Assembly: GCA_030761205.1 (NCBI GenBank)
Contig: JAULJL010000021.1
Coordinates: 10,397,160 to 10,461,159 of the forward strand
DNA length: 64,000 nucleotides
Source of the DNA: Fremontodendron californicum
Lineage: Eukaryota; Streptophyta; Magnoliopsida; Malvales; Malvaceae
Direction of reading: 5' to 3'
A program made the position numbers and the translations under genes. Below are positions 47,765-59,303 of this stretch, in pieces. How positions within the stretch are numbered: position 1 is the stretch's first letter; each line of letters opens with the position of its first letter. The notes beneath the pieces are model-generated. The model saw only the letters and a list, made by a program, of their open reading frames with translations, did no database searches and had not been told where the DNA came from.

Positions 47765-48918
47765 TCTTATTTTAAATGTTCGTGTTGAAATATAATAAAG
47801 TTTTATGCATGGTCAAAAAAAATATTTAATGCTCATTTTGAATTTTTCTCAAAAGTCCCAAAATATTTGTTTTTTTAATTTGAAAAAAGAAATCCAAAAA
47901 TCAACAATTTTCAAATGATCCCTTTCAAGTAGGTGCTATCAATATATATAAAAAAAAACTATATATAAAAGAAAAAGAAAGAAAAGATGTTATAAATTGA
48001 AAAAGGGCTACCTAAATATTCCCAAATTCCCACTCCAACATCTAAAAAGGACTGGTCCCCTAATTTCATGATTGTGTAAATTCTGTGTACATTATGAACA
48101 ATACTCATTAAAATTCTTTAATCATTCTTTTTCATGTTCACAGTCAAAGGAACAATCTTATTCTTTAAGCATAATATAGCTTTAACTAAAGAAAAACACT
48201 GATGGAAGAACATAAAAGGAAAAGGCATTTCCCCATCAATGTTCATTATAGAAATATTGTTAGAGTTGAGTTAGTTTTTGATTTGAAATTTTGTAATTTT
48301 ATGAATGGATTAAAAATATTCATATATATCTTTTTTTTTAAAAATTATTATCTTTTAATTTTTTAAATATTTTCTAAAAATATATATTATTAGCTCGTTT
48401 ATAGAATTTAAAAATTTTATTGATAAATATGATAATTTCTTGTTAAAGACTAATAAAAACTCACTTTTTTGCATCCTCACCTAACGACTTGAAAACTTTA
48501 TGTCAATTACATTTTTCTTTTTCTTTCAAATTTATAACATAAAAAAATAATATAAATATAATAAAAATACGTGAATTTTTAAATCTAATGTTGATAAAAA
48601 TGGTTTATTTAATAATTAAAAAAAAAAACCCATAACAAGTTGACCAGGGCACTTCGCACTTCGATAGAATGGTCAAGTACCGCCTAGACCTTATATGATT
48701 TGAAATCATCATGGAGCTTGTCTATATATCCAAATATAAATTCCATTTTTTTCTTTTTTTTTTCTCTTTTTTATATGACATGATTGCAAGGACCCAAGTA
48801 ACCCCTAGGAAGGAGTAAAACTTTGACTTTTGAGATTAATATCCCAATTCTTGTAGAATTGAATAATGTTTTTTAATTGAGATAAATATCCATGAAACAA
48901 GAAGAAACAATTTTCTAG

Positions 48919-48952
<34 letters not shown>

Positions 48953-48966
48953 CTTACATCACATAA
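47765..48966. other. Intergenic DNA, no gene seen
   Basis: Mixed low-copy sequence with a (TA)n tract at about 48918-48951 and a short family C fragment (48530-48592, AACATAAAAAAATAATATAA). No frame or RNA gene was recognised. Confidence 0.55.
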
Positions 48967-49140
48967 AGATTTGTTCATTGATCGGATCGTGATTCAAATT
49001 TTTTTTTTTTACTCAAATTCGGATCGATTCGAAAACTCGTTTCACAGTTTAAAAAAATATTTTTATATTTTTATAATAAAAAAATATTTTTATTTCATAA
49101 ATAATAATTCAAACTAAATCGACTCGAATAAAAAAAAAAC
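48967..49140. mobile_element. Family B MITE fragment, copy B11
   Basis: GATTTGTTCATTGATCGGATC at the left; the right arm ends in an AT tract without the canonical terminus. Confidence 0.6.
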
Positions 49141-50033
49141 TATGTTCAGCCCACACCGTATGTATTGGTAGGGATATCCAAGTAGGCAAATGAGGGCTGG
49201 TTGGTGAATGGACATAAAGAAACAAGAGAATTAGGTAGCAAAGTAACATGGATCGTTCCACAAATCAAAAATGAAAAAAATATGGTCAAGTGAAAATCTG
49301 AGTTCATGAACAATTATAGTAGTACTGCAATCAATTAGCAATAAAAAAAAAATGAATGGTATAAAAAGAAAAAATTATAAAATAAAAAAGAAAAGATGAT
49401 AAATTATTATATATTTTTCTTTTTTTAAATAAAAGAAAGGAGGTGGTTGAAGGGAGAGATAGAGGAATCCAAGTATTTCCAAGAACTCTAAGACAAAATG
49501 AGGTTCAGAATAGAAAAGCAACCTTCGCTTTAAGACCTAGAAAAAGGAGATTTCAAACACCACAAGGTTAGCTTAGGAAATTGCTTGGTTAGTAACCCAT
49601 CCCTCAATTTTTCTCTCTTTGCTTTTTTTTTTTTTTTTTTCCACGAGATTGTATACCTTGAAATTTGAATTTTAACTTTGTCAGTTATCATTTTTTAAAA
49701 ATAATTTTATAAATCAATTAGACTAAACTCGAGTTACCTTCTTTTGCCTTTGCTGTCTATATTTAGTGACCAAAGATTGGAGAGGGTGCAACTTCAACCC
49801 CACATCTTCCTTCTTTCCCTCTCCTTAAAAAAGAAAAAAGAAATCCAAAAATTTTAGCTCACCCCCTCCCCTTTGCCCTAACTTCCTATAACTCTAGCCA
49901 CTTTTTTGATTGATTTACGCCAATTCAAAAGGGTTTATTTGAAAAGTTTGAAAAAAAAAACCCCACTATTCCCTTTCCCTCTCCTTCTTATTTGATTATG
50001 ACACTGCAGCTTGTTTTTGGCTTCAGATTTCCC
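49141..50033. other. Low-copy DNA upstream of MIR160
   Basis: No repeats of the families above and no coding frame. Pyrimidine-rich runs (CTTCCTTCTTTCCCTCTCC, CCCTTTCCCTCTCCTTCTT) increase toward the microRNA gene, as in plant promoters. It probably contains the MIR160 promoter. Confidence 0.5.
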
Positions 50034-50043
50034 CATAAATACC
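50034..50043 (+). promoter_or_regulatory. TATA-like box of MIR160
   Basis: CATAAATACC followed by a pyrimidine-rich initiator stretch (CTCCCTCTCCCATTCTCTCC). It would place transcription start near 50065-50075, about 230 bp before the mature miRNA. Confidence 0.5.
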
Positions 50044-50285
50044 TCCCTCTCCCATTCTCTCCATCCCCTTCACCACTGCTTCAACTTTCCCGGCCCCCAT
50101 GTTTCTTCAGGGATATTTATCATCTTTGGGTAAAAGGGATCGATCCTCTCAAAGCATTGCAAGTTTGCACTTTCCATGCATTTCCCATTCAAAACATAAT
50201 GCCATGACATGCAATCCATATATATATATATATATATATATACATGCAACCATGTATATGTTTCATCATCATCATCATCATCAAG

Positions 50286-50398
50286 GCATCCATGTATGTA
50301 TGTGCCTGGCTCCCTGTATGCCATTTGCAGAGCCCATTGAACTTCGATAGCCTCCGTGGATGGCGTATGAGGAGCCATGCATGTATTCCATGTATGTA
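50286..50398 (+). ncRNA. MIR160: MIR160 precursor
   Basis: The 21 bases at 50303-50323 (TGCCTGGCTCC...ATGCCA) are exactly mature miR160 as I know it. The passenger strand GCGTATGAGGAGCCATGCAT.. lies at 50363-50383. The two pair with the usual 2-nt 3' overhangs around a 39-nt loop (50324-50362), and the stem continues outward (CATGTATGTATG with CATGTATTCCATGTATG). miR160 guides cleavage of ARF10/16/17-type auxin response factor mRNAs. Short open frames over this locus, including a minus-strand one, are chance. A run of CATCATCAT and a (TA)n lie in the primary transcript just upstream. Confidence 0.97.
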
Positions 50399-50907
50399 TA
50401 TATATATATATCTTTTGCAGGGCTTTTTTTTCTTTGCCTGCTTTCCAGGCTGAAGGACACCAATAGTTTTTCCATTTTATTTTTCCTCTTCTCTGAGAAT
50501 CAAAAGGTACTTCATCTTCTTTTAGGGTTCTTTTTTCCCCTTGATGTGATGCCTATTGAGCATATATTGCCTAGCTACCTGAAATTTTTGCAGAAAGAAT
50601 AAAAATATTAAAGACTGAATTCTTTTTATAGCTTCAATTGGGAAGATTTTGATGTTCATTTCCTTTTTTTTTTTCCTTAACTTTTTAACAAATCACTACA
50701 CTTGTTTGAAAATTTGTAGCTTAAAATTGCAATGAAAATCTTAACTGTTCCTGACAATATGGAAGTTATACAAAACTTTACATTATAAGTTGTCCTATCC
50801 ATCTTGTAAATTGTTATTTAGTACTCTACTTTTGTGTGAAGGACCTTTCATGTGCTCTAGTAATCATATCATTGTGTTTAATTAAAATTAAACAAAAAGT
50901 CTGGGTT

Positions 50908-51066
50908 CGTATAAACATTAATTATTAATTATTTGATTATAATTTGTTTTAAAAAAATTTATATTTAATATAATATTTTTATTGAATTAAAAATATATAT
51001 TAAATATATATTTTTATATAAATATTACTTTAACCAATATAACTAAACACTGATTAAAATTTACTT
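50908..51066. mobile_element. Family D AT-rich MITE, copy D6
   Basis: GGGTTCGTATAAACATTAAT to CAATATAACTAAACACTGA, D2 orientation. Confidence 0.55.
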
Positions 51067-51420
51067 AAACAAAATGTTCTTTACTTAACAAAGTTTCTCT
51101 ACCATGAAAGGTATACTAAAATATAATCACATTTGAAGCGGTGAAGCCTTTAACAAAGTGTTTATGATTGTTTTTTAAACTTTTTTTTTTTTTTTCAATC
51201 TTATCAACTATGAAGAAGTTGGTTCCAGCCATTTAATTAATCACTATCCTCCCATTGCCTACATCTTTTTTTTTTCTTTTTTTTTTTTCCTATCAAATAC
51301 AGTGTTAACGTCTGGCCAGGGAGGGATGGAAGAAAAAGAAGAAAAATAATGGACATTCTAGGGTTGGCAAAAAGTTAAAGTTTTGTGAAAAGCAAGTGCA
51401 GAGGATTATAATTATGATTA

Positions 51421-51617
51421 GACATAACGAGATGATTACACGATATAAAAAAATAATTAAAATATAATATGATACGATATAAATATATAAATATTTTAAA
51501 ATTTATATAAAATGAATTATTGACGTATTAAAATTTATATAAATATAAAATATATTAAACTCGATCAAACATGATAAAATATATAAATATGATACAAATA
51601 TACGAATTATTAAATTT
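51421..51617. mobile_element. Family C repeat, copy C9, with 12-bp flanking repeat
   Basis: GACATAACGAGATGATTACA to ACGAATTATTAAATT. Flanked by an exact 12-bp repeat TAATTATGATTA (51409-51420 and about 51618-51629). It has neither terminal inverted repeats nor Pol III box motifs that I can see. Confidence 0.75.
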
Positions 51618-51639
51618 AATTATGATTATGAATAATAGG

Positions 51640-52313
51640 GGAATCTAATAAAAAAAAAGTAAAAAATGGACCGACCTTTTCTTTTTTTTTCTTTCCCTTC
51701 CCTTAGGCCTCTCTCAAAGTCTTTGTTTTCTGATTGGCCAGTAGGGAATCATGCTATACTGTCAAAGCAAGTCAAAAAGGAGAATTGGGTCAGGCATAAT
51801 CTAAGGGAGCATGTTAAAGAGATCTCCTCAAAATCAAATTACTATATTTTTTTTATCATGATTTTATTAATTTATTACTAAGTAATTTTATTATATTTCG
51901 AAAGAAAAATCTTAAATACATTATTATTTTTTACGTGGAGAATTGTATCTTTAAAATTTTTCTCTAGAAAATTCAATCAAAACTTAAGGATACTTTTAAA
52001 CTTATTGTTATTAAAATTATTTTTTATGTTTTAATTGTTTTCACAGTCGTATTGAGAACATTCTCTCTGGATAGATTAGGGTTTTGGAATTGGAATATGT
52101 ATTAAAAAAAGAAAGAAAATAATTGGCTATTAAGCAAATGCAAATAGGCAATCGGGGGCCATAATTTTCAATGTGTTTAGCTGTTTCAAAGTTCTACCTT
52201 TCATCTTTTAGAAAGCAGATTCTATTCTATTTTATTTACATAAATTAATTCCTATTTCATGGTGGGTAATTTGATAGAAAAAAAAAGAATTTTTATATAA
52301 ATAGATTTGTTCA
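51640..52313. other. Intergenic DNA, no gene seen
   Basis: A 71-codon frame at 51666-51881 has no recognisable features and ends in AT-rich sequence; I do not call it a gene. Confidence 0.5.
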
Positions 52314-52557
52314 TAGGTCAGGTTAGACCGTATCATGTTTAATTAATAAATTTTATTTGCCCAAAATTCGATTTAGTTCAACTCAATAGATTTGAAAAAT
52401 CTAAATTATTATTTTAAAATATTAAAATATTATTTTTATGTTAATATATATTTATAATTAAATTTAAATAATTTTTTATTTTTAAATAATAATTTAAATT
52501 GAATAAGTATAATTTTATTTGAATCAAAAAAATAATTCGATCTTTGAATAAATTTAA
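52314..52557. mobile_element. Family B MITE, copy B12
   Basis: TAGATTTGTTCATAGGTCAGG at the left; AT core; right arm ATTCGATCTTTGAATAAATT, eroded. Confidence 0.65.
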
Positions 52558-52659
52558 GTATGGATTTGTTTTGGGAATTTTTATATTTTGGGTTTTCAAA
52601 ATGATTTCATGTCTCGAAAAGAAAATTTTAAGGCATGATTACATGATTTTAAGTACCCA

Positions 52660-52990
52660 CATAGTCTTTGTACTATAGTGAGAAGAGTAATTTAATTCCT
52701 ATACTGTAAAAATGAGTAATTTAATTTCTAAACAATTGAAATAAGTGCAAATAAGTCAAATTGATAACGATGTTAATGAAAATCGTTAAAATGCTGATGT
52801 GGACTCGTAAAATCTAACAGAATTAATGACTTGGAATAAAATATGACTCGAAATATATCTAAATCTATTAGATTTTACGAGTTCATGTTAGCATTTTAAC
52901 GGTTTTTCATTAAAACTGTTATTAATTTTACTTATTTGCATATATTTCAATTGTATAAAAATTAAATTACTAATTTTTACTGTACATAAA
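52660..52990. mobile_element. Second long-TIR foldback, related to 27070-27628
   Basis: AGTCTTTGTACTATAGTGAG and GAGTAATTTAATTCC on the left, with inverted counterparts (AAATTACTAATTTTTACTGT) on the right. ATGCTGATGTGGACTCGTAA and TTACGAGTTCATGTTAGCAT mark the inner ends of the arms. Confidence 0.75.
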
Positions 52991-54099
52991 TTAATTTATT
53001 TTTTTTATTATTAAATATTTAAACCGATAACATGCATAGAAATAATGAGTCTTTGTACTATGGCAGGGACACCTATCTTATCAATAGTTGGGTAACTCAA
53101 CAGGAATAGTCAAAAAAACTTTGTTGATTTTTACCAGGAAATTTTGAAGGTCCCTTTTTCTTTCTTTCTTTCTTTTTTTAATGTATTTTTGAAGTCCTTT
53201 TTGTTTTTTATATTACTTTCTTCTTTTGATCTCACATGCAGGTAAAGCATAGTGCCATCACATAATGTTTATCTGATTTTAACAGTAAAATGCATGAAAT
53301 ATTGAAATGTACATTATTATAGTTTTCATTTTTTTCTTTGAAAAATAGTTAAAATAATAAAAAAGTCAAAACTTTTAACTTTTAATTTATATCAAAATAA
53401 ATTTTTATTTTTATTTTATATTTAAATAAGCCCTTAATATAAATCCATTTGTCATTTGAAATAAAAATTTATTTGAATATAATAAAAATATAAATTTTAC
53501 TTTAAAAAAATAATTCAAAGTTTTTTTTTATAATATTTTAACCTAAAAATACTGATTTTCTCATTAGTCACTAATGCTCATTATTATAAACTGGATAAAG
53601 TTTATTGAACTTCACATGCATGTCATTTTTTAGGCTATGGCAATAATAACCTAGCTTTTTAATTTCTAGGTTTCTCACCAAGGAAAACAATATATATATT
53701 TCCATGTGTTTTTATATGCATACATACAACATATACTTTTTAATATATGTATATATATATATATATGTGGTAAGAGATAAATAGTAAGAGTTTAAGTATT
53801 TTATTATAATTATATGTTCTTTTGCAAGATGGAAATTATTATTATTATTATTTTTTGAAATTTGCCAAGCAAATTATGTTCTTAAATCTTGATTCTTCTC
53901 CTTAATATTGTTAATTTTTTAATATGAAAAACACTGTTGTTTCAAATTCTATTCTATTTTTTTTTTTATCTCTAAACTAAACTAAATATTTTATTTGTGC
54001 AACTGCCCAATATATTTTTACTTGTGGAAGCATGGTTTCCTCATTTAAATCATACATTGCTTTCTTAGCTAAAAGTCAAAAATATTAATTGATCAGGAA
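52991..54099. other. Intergenic DNA, no gene seen
   Basis: AT-rich with (TA)n near 53745 and (TTA)n near 53840. Nothing recognisable as coding. Confidence 0.55.
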
Positions 54100-54300
54100 A
54101 TATCAATTAGTATTTAATGACATTGATTAAAATGATAATTATATAAAAATATAATTAATATATTATTTTTTTAATTCAATAAAAATTATATTTTAAATAA
54201 AATTTTTAAAATAATAATTAAATAATTATTTTTTTGATAAATATAATTAAATAATTATTAATCGGTGACTATAGGCATATATTAATCATATATTAATCAG
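54100..54300. mobile_element. Family D AT-rich MITE, copy D7
   Basis: ATATCAATTAGTATTTAATG to AATCGGTGACTATAGGC. A 20-bp-scale duplication of TAATTAAATAATTATT lies within. Confidence 0.6.
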
Positions 54301-54501
54301 ACCCTGATTAATTGATTAGTCGCCCAATCCACTCAAAATTAGAGAGGCAAGCCATAATTATTTGAGTTTGACTGAATGAAAAGTGAGTAATAAATGGAGA
54401 AGGGAATATTTATTTATGCACATTAATCAATGATGACATTTTTATTTAGAAAAAAAAAAAACTTTATTCCTGCATACTTAGTATTTTTTTTTTGATGAGA
54501 G

Positions 54502-54760
54502 ATATATTTGTTCATGGATTGGAACGAGTAGGGTCGTAGTTCAATTTTTTTTTTTTATCTAAATTTAGATCGGTTCGAAATCTTATTTTATTATTCATAA
54601 ACTATTAAAAATTTATTTTATATTAATATATATATATTTTATAATTAAATTTAAATAAAATTTTTTATTTAATGAATAATAATTCAATTTGAGTCAATCC
54701 GAATTATTAAATTTTTTACCCATATCGGATCCAATTCAAACCAATTCTTAGACAGATCTA
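54502..54760. mobile_element. Family B MITE, copy B13
   Basis: TATATTTGTTCATGGATTGG to TTCTTAGACAGATCTA, with an AT core of TTAATATATATATA. Confidence 0.7.
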
Positions 54761-55433
54761 ATATCCATTCTTAAAAAAAATAAATAATTTAGAAAAGTTA
54801 CTCTTTTTTTTGGGATACTTCATTTGTGGAAGTTGCTTCAACAAATAAATTACTAGATTGTTCCCGAGCTTCGGGTCGAGAGTTTATAAAATAATAATAT
54901 TATTAAATAAAAACAATAATAAAGTTTAATATAATTAATCACAAAAAAATTCAATTCAAACTAATAATTTTAAAAAAATAAATAAATAAAACCACCAAAT
55001 ATCATAGAGCAAAAAAGTTTTTACACAATGAAATAATAAATCAGTTTGAATTATCACAATGTTTCTTGCATCAATTTGAATTTTCAAAAGAATAAACCAA
55101 AAACTTCAATTGCTTTACAACTTGCTTTTAAGAGTTTCTTTGAATTTAGTGACACTAAAATGAATTTTAGAGCTTTCCAAATCCAAAAAGCGACAAAAGA
55201 TCAAAAGAATTTCCAAACTCTCTCAAAACATCTGATCCCGAAAATATTACAAATTAAGGATGTAATGATAGAATGCAGAACAGAATATACATCAACTTAT
55301 TTTCAATCATAACTTTAGTGTTTGTTTCACTCTATGATACATTTCATCCAAAGCTTGCATAACAATTTTACATAACAAAGTGGTTCTCTACAATTACCTC
55401 ATTCTTTTTGACTGAAAATCTATCAAATCTGAG

Positions 55434-55650
55434 TAAACCTGTTCACGGGTTGGACAGTTCGCCCGGCTCGACTAGTACTGGGTTAAGTCTGGGTAGGAAT
55501 ATTTATGATCCGGATCAATCCGGATAGGACCACTGTTCACATATTAAAAAAATATTATTTTTTAAAAAATTTAATTATAAAAAATATTTTTTATTAAGAG
55601 ATGAACAATAATTTGAGCCCACGGGCCAACCCGATCTGTGAGCACCTCTA
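55434..55650. mobile_element. Family B MITE, copy B14
   Basis: TAAACCTGTTCACGGGTTGG to GATCTGTGAGCACCTCTA. Flanks AATCTGAG / AATTTGAG match 7 of 8. Confidence 0.87.
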
Positions 55651-55658
55651 AATTTGAG

Positions 55659-56849
55659 AATGTCTTTTCAAAGATTATTTTCAATGTAAAATTAGTATTT
55701 TTAAGTATGCAGTATTATCACATTGTTGCAACATAACAATATATGATTGGCAAAATTGGATTGTGCTAACTGAAACTAAAGTTATAAATATGTTTGAAGT
55801 TCGAACTTGAGCGTGCTATATGATTTGTTTACATCAAAGAAACATGCTAAATCCTCAATACCTTTTACGTAAAGAACTATAGGAACTCTTAAGAATTAGA
55901 ATATCCAACTAAGAAGGTGTCAAAAATATTTTCTAGAATATATTGTGTGTCATCATTCAAGAAGTTTCAATTGGCAATTAAACAAAAAAAAAGGATATAT
56001 AGGCCAAAAAATTACCATCAGATCTCACATAGTAAGGCCCAATTAAAGTAGTAACTCTCAACAGACAAATCGAATGCAATTGTAATAATGTTTAAGGCCT
56101 TTAACATAATTACTACTACTTGCTGAAGGATAGGATTCAAACTGGAATCTCCTTTTTTTGACGATATGAGAGACTCAAGTTTCAGTAATAACAAATCTAA
56201 AAACTTTCATTGAAACAATCTCCAATTCACCATTAATACCAACAGTAGAGTGTACCTATACATGAGACTAACTTCCACCATTTACATCGCAATCTGTCAA
56301 CCTATTTTCTGAAACATTTCTACCAGACAATGATTTATCTATTAAACTATCATATGAACCATGGGATCCCCTTCGGTTCTTTTTCAATTTTCATGACATT
56401 TGATCTTTGAGCCTTCTTATTCCATTCATGACCAACAATTCTATTATCCTTTCCTTCACCAACAACAGATGCAGAGACCACATTATGAATAGAATTATTT
56501 TGCCTCCTTTGTTAGATTTCAACTTTTCCAACCTTCTAATTCTATTCTCTCTCGCCTTATTAATGATATCCATATTCTAAACACACACCAAGATAGAAAA
56601 ATGAATCAATCAATATCTATAGACAACTAAAAACAGAAGAACTAAAAAGAGGGGCACAATTCAAATCTGCAATTATCAAAACCAACAATCATGGAGAACT
56701 ATAACCGAAAGCAAACCAAACACACACATCAGAACAATATCATAATGCAATAAACAACATCAAATTTAAAACAAATAACAACACTCATAAAAGACCAACT
56801 ATAAAACATCACAATATAAAAAATATATATATAAATCAAAACTAACCTT
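55659..56849. other. Intergenic DNA, no gene seen
   Basis: A-rich on the plus strand, without families A-H. Short frames only. Confidence 0.5.
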
Positions 56850-57400
56850 AAAGTTAATTGGCATAATACTTTCAAGAACCCCTGCAAAAAAACAGAAACA
56901 ATCTAACAACCAAAATCAAAATAAAAAATTAATTTTAAAAACAATGAATAATCAAAAGCAAAACTGATTATAAACTTAGTTGTTGCAATAACTTGAAGAA
57001 TCCCTGTAACAAAAAAAAAAAAACTAAAATACTTAAATATCTTAAAAACATTCCAACAACCAAAACCTACAAAAATAAAAGTCAAAAATCAATTTGAAAC
57101 CAATGAACAATCAAAAGCAAAATTGACCTTAAACTCAGTAGCTAAATATCTTCAAGAATTCTTGCACGAAAAACAGAAAAAAAATCAAATATCTAATATA
57201 CTTCAATATCAATCAAGTAAAATAGTACACATAATTTAAGAACAGAAACATTCAAAAATCAGAATCATTCTAAAACCAATTATACATATTACAATAATAA
57301 AAATAAATGCAATCTAATCTAAAAAATAACACTAACCTTGAAGCAAATATAGAACAATCGTAAGAATTACTGCATCAAAAATAAAAATCATTCTAAAAAC
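56850..57400. repeat. Degenerate tandem repeat, irregular period 120-200 bp
   Basis: Related phrases recur in order near 56870, 56990, 57150 and 57350: TTCAAGAACCCCTGCA, TTGAAGAATCCCTGTA, TTCAAGAATTCTTGCA and GTAAGAATTACTGCATC. Several are followed by AAAAACAGAAA and preceded by CAAAAGCAAAA(C/T)TGA. Confidence 0.65.
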
Positions 57401-57838
57401 TCAAACATAGGACAATTCAAAGCAAAATTAATCTTAAATTTTTTTATTACAACACATAGAACAAAGAAACAACTAAAAGTATCAAAATCAATCAACTAAA
57501 AAACTAAAATTAATAACAAAATTAAAAATATGAAAGATGAAAATCATAATTGTTCTTAGTTCTTGTATAATTATTGTTTCCAAAGATTGGGAACATGTGT
57601 TAGATATCATTCTAAAACCAACCAACTTCACATGTTCTACAAAAAAGTACACAATTCACAGTTACATAGAAATTATTTTATTTAATTAACACTTTGTAAC
57701 TTTCTTTTTAGTTAGTGGTAGTATTTTTATTATATTTTATTATTAAATTTTATAAATGCCAAACATTGCTTTAGGTACACGAATATACGCAATGAGCAGC
57801 TAGGAGAAAATTTTGGATAATGAAATCATACTAGTAGC

Positions 57839-58383
57839 TGTTGGATTTTAATGTTTTTTGAATGACTTGTCTGTTCGGATTAGACATGCCGGTTCAATTT
57901 CTTTCTATTGATTTTTGATCGAACCGGTTCTTGTCATTTGGTGTGTTTGTTCGAACAAACTTATGATTTTCTATAAATAGCCTAGACTACTGCCTTTTTT
58001 AAAAGAATTTTTTCTCTTCTTCCTCTCTACTTTTTCAAGTGTCTTCCGTGAGAGAGACCGACATCTTTTTTGGTTCGCTATGTTGCTTTCGAGTATGCTC
58101 TCGACTGCAACGTAATCGAGGAGGCTTAGGAGACAAATTGCAACATACTGTAAGCACCTGTGAGACAGGAAATAATCGTCTTAAGGTCAGAGGTCCAACC
58201 TTGACTCGATTATCCTTTTCTGTATTCGGATCAACCTGTAAGTGTTGTCAATTTCTTTTCTGGAATGTTCGTAATATATATATGCTGTTTTGCCGAAATT
58301 TCAGATAAATAATCTGTTTTTTAATCTTTTAATTTATATTTAGTAGTAATTAAATTTTGCTAATTGCTTACAAAATTCTAACA
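57839..58383 (+). mobile_element. 5' LTR of a Ty1/copia retrotransposon
   Basis: 545 bp bounded by TGTTGGA and TCTAACA, an inverted terminal repeat with one mismatch. It contains a TATA box TCTATAAATAGCC (about 57970-57982), giving a likely start of R near 58005-58015. The GCACCTGTGAGACAGG stretch lies in R/U5. No 3' LTR was found before the window ends, so its limits rest on terminal structure and not on a pair. Confidence 0.82.
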
Positions 58384-58385
58384 AT

Positions 58386-58398
58386 CTTAAGACGATTA
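58386..58398 (-). other. Putative non-canonical (self-complementary) primer-binding site
   Basis: Two bases after the LTR end lies CTTAAGACGATTA, the exact reverse complement of TAATCGTCTTAAG at 58173-58185 within the LTR. The TGGTATCAGAGC site complementary to initiator Met-tRNA, usual in plant copia elements, is absent. Confidence 0.55.
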
Positions 58399-59303
58399 GT
58401 TCTTTTAATTTTTTTTTTTGGTAAAGTCTGGTTCGGTCGAGCCATTAACTTTGATTCATTACTGTATTAAAAGTGTTATTATGTTATTGATTCATTACTG
58501 CATAAAATAATATATATATATATATATATATGTTTTTATATATTACGTATATATTCCTTTTGGTGCTTTCATAATATACTGTTATTAAAATGGTTTTGTT
58601 GTTTTGCCTTTGGCACATTGATCTGCCCGGTTTGAAACAAGAAGTCAAGTCAGTGATATGGCTTCATTTCTCTCTAAAGACGTGTCTTTCATAAGGTTTT
58701 TTAAACCCTCTTAAAAACCGTATATCATGCATGCAAAATATTTTCTTAGTACTTTGTTAGTAATATATATATATTTATTATAAATATTTTATGTTGCTGC
58801 TTCTTAGTGTTGCATGTATATATATATATATATATTGTTATAATATATATACTGTTTGTTATATTTCAATCCTAGCATGATGTCATGACTCATGATTTAT
58901 AGTCTTCTGTAACGCCTGTTTGGCAAACTGTGGATTGTGTATTTGTTAACAATGCTAGGAGGTTAATTACATAGGATGGTTTGTAAAAGATAGTAACGCG
59001 TACATCCTCTCTGTAACGAACATTGCAACTTTTGTCAACAGTTGCAATTTTTGCCTTCTTTTGCTTCTTAAAACCGTATGGCTTATGGTACATAATATAC
59101 TGACTTGTATATTGGTTTGATGCTCTAAACTTTTTTATAATTAGTGAAATATATATATATATATATTCTGTTTATGTATTATATATATATATTAGTTTGC
59201 TGTTAGTTCTTTATAAAGTCTATATATTTAGTTACGTTATATATATTGTTATTTGCTGTTAGTAATATATATATAAAGTTAATCTTATTATTTTAAATAA
59301 CAG

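Noticed and set aside
50070..50378. 102-codon minus-strand frame and several plus-strand frames over the MIR160 locus
   Set aside because: They overlap the miRNA hairpin, include simple-repeat translations (poly-Asp, Tyr-Ile runs) and have no protein features.
55046..55312. 88-codon frame in the intergenic region
   Set aside because: AT-rich codon content and no motif; likely chance.
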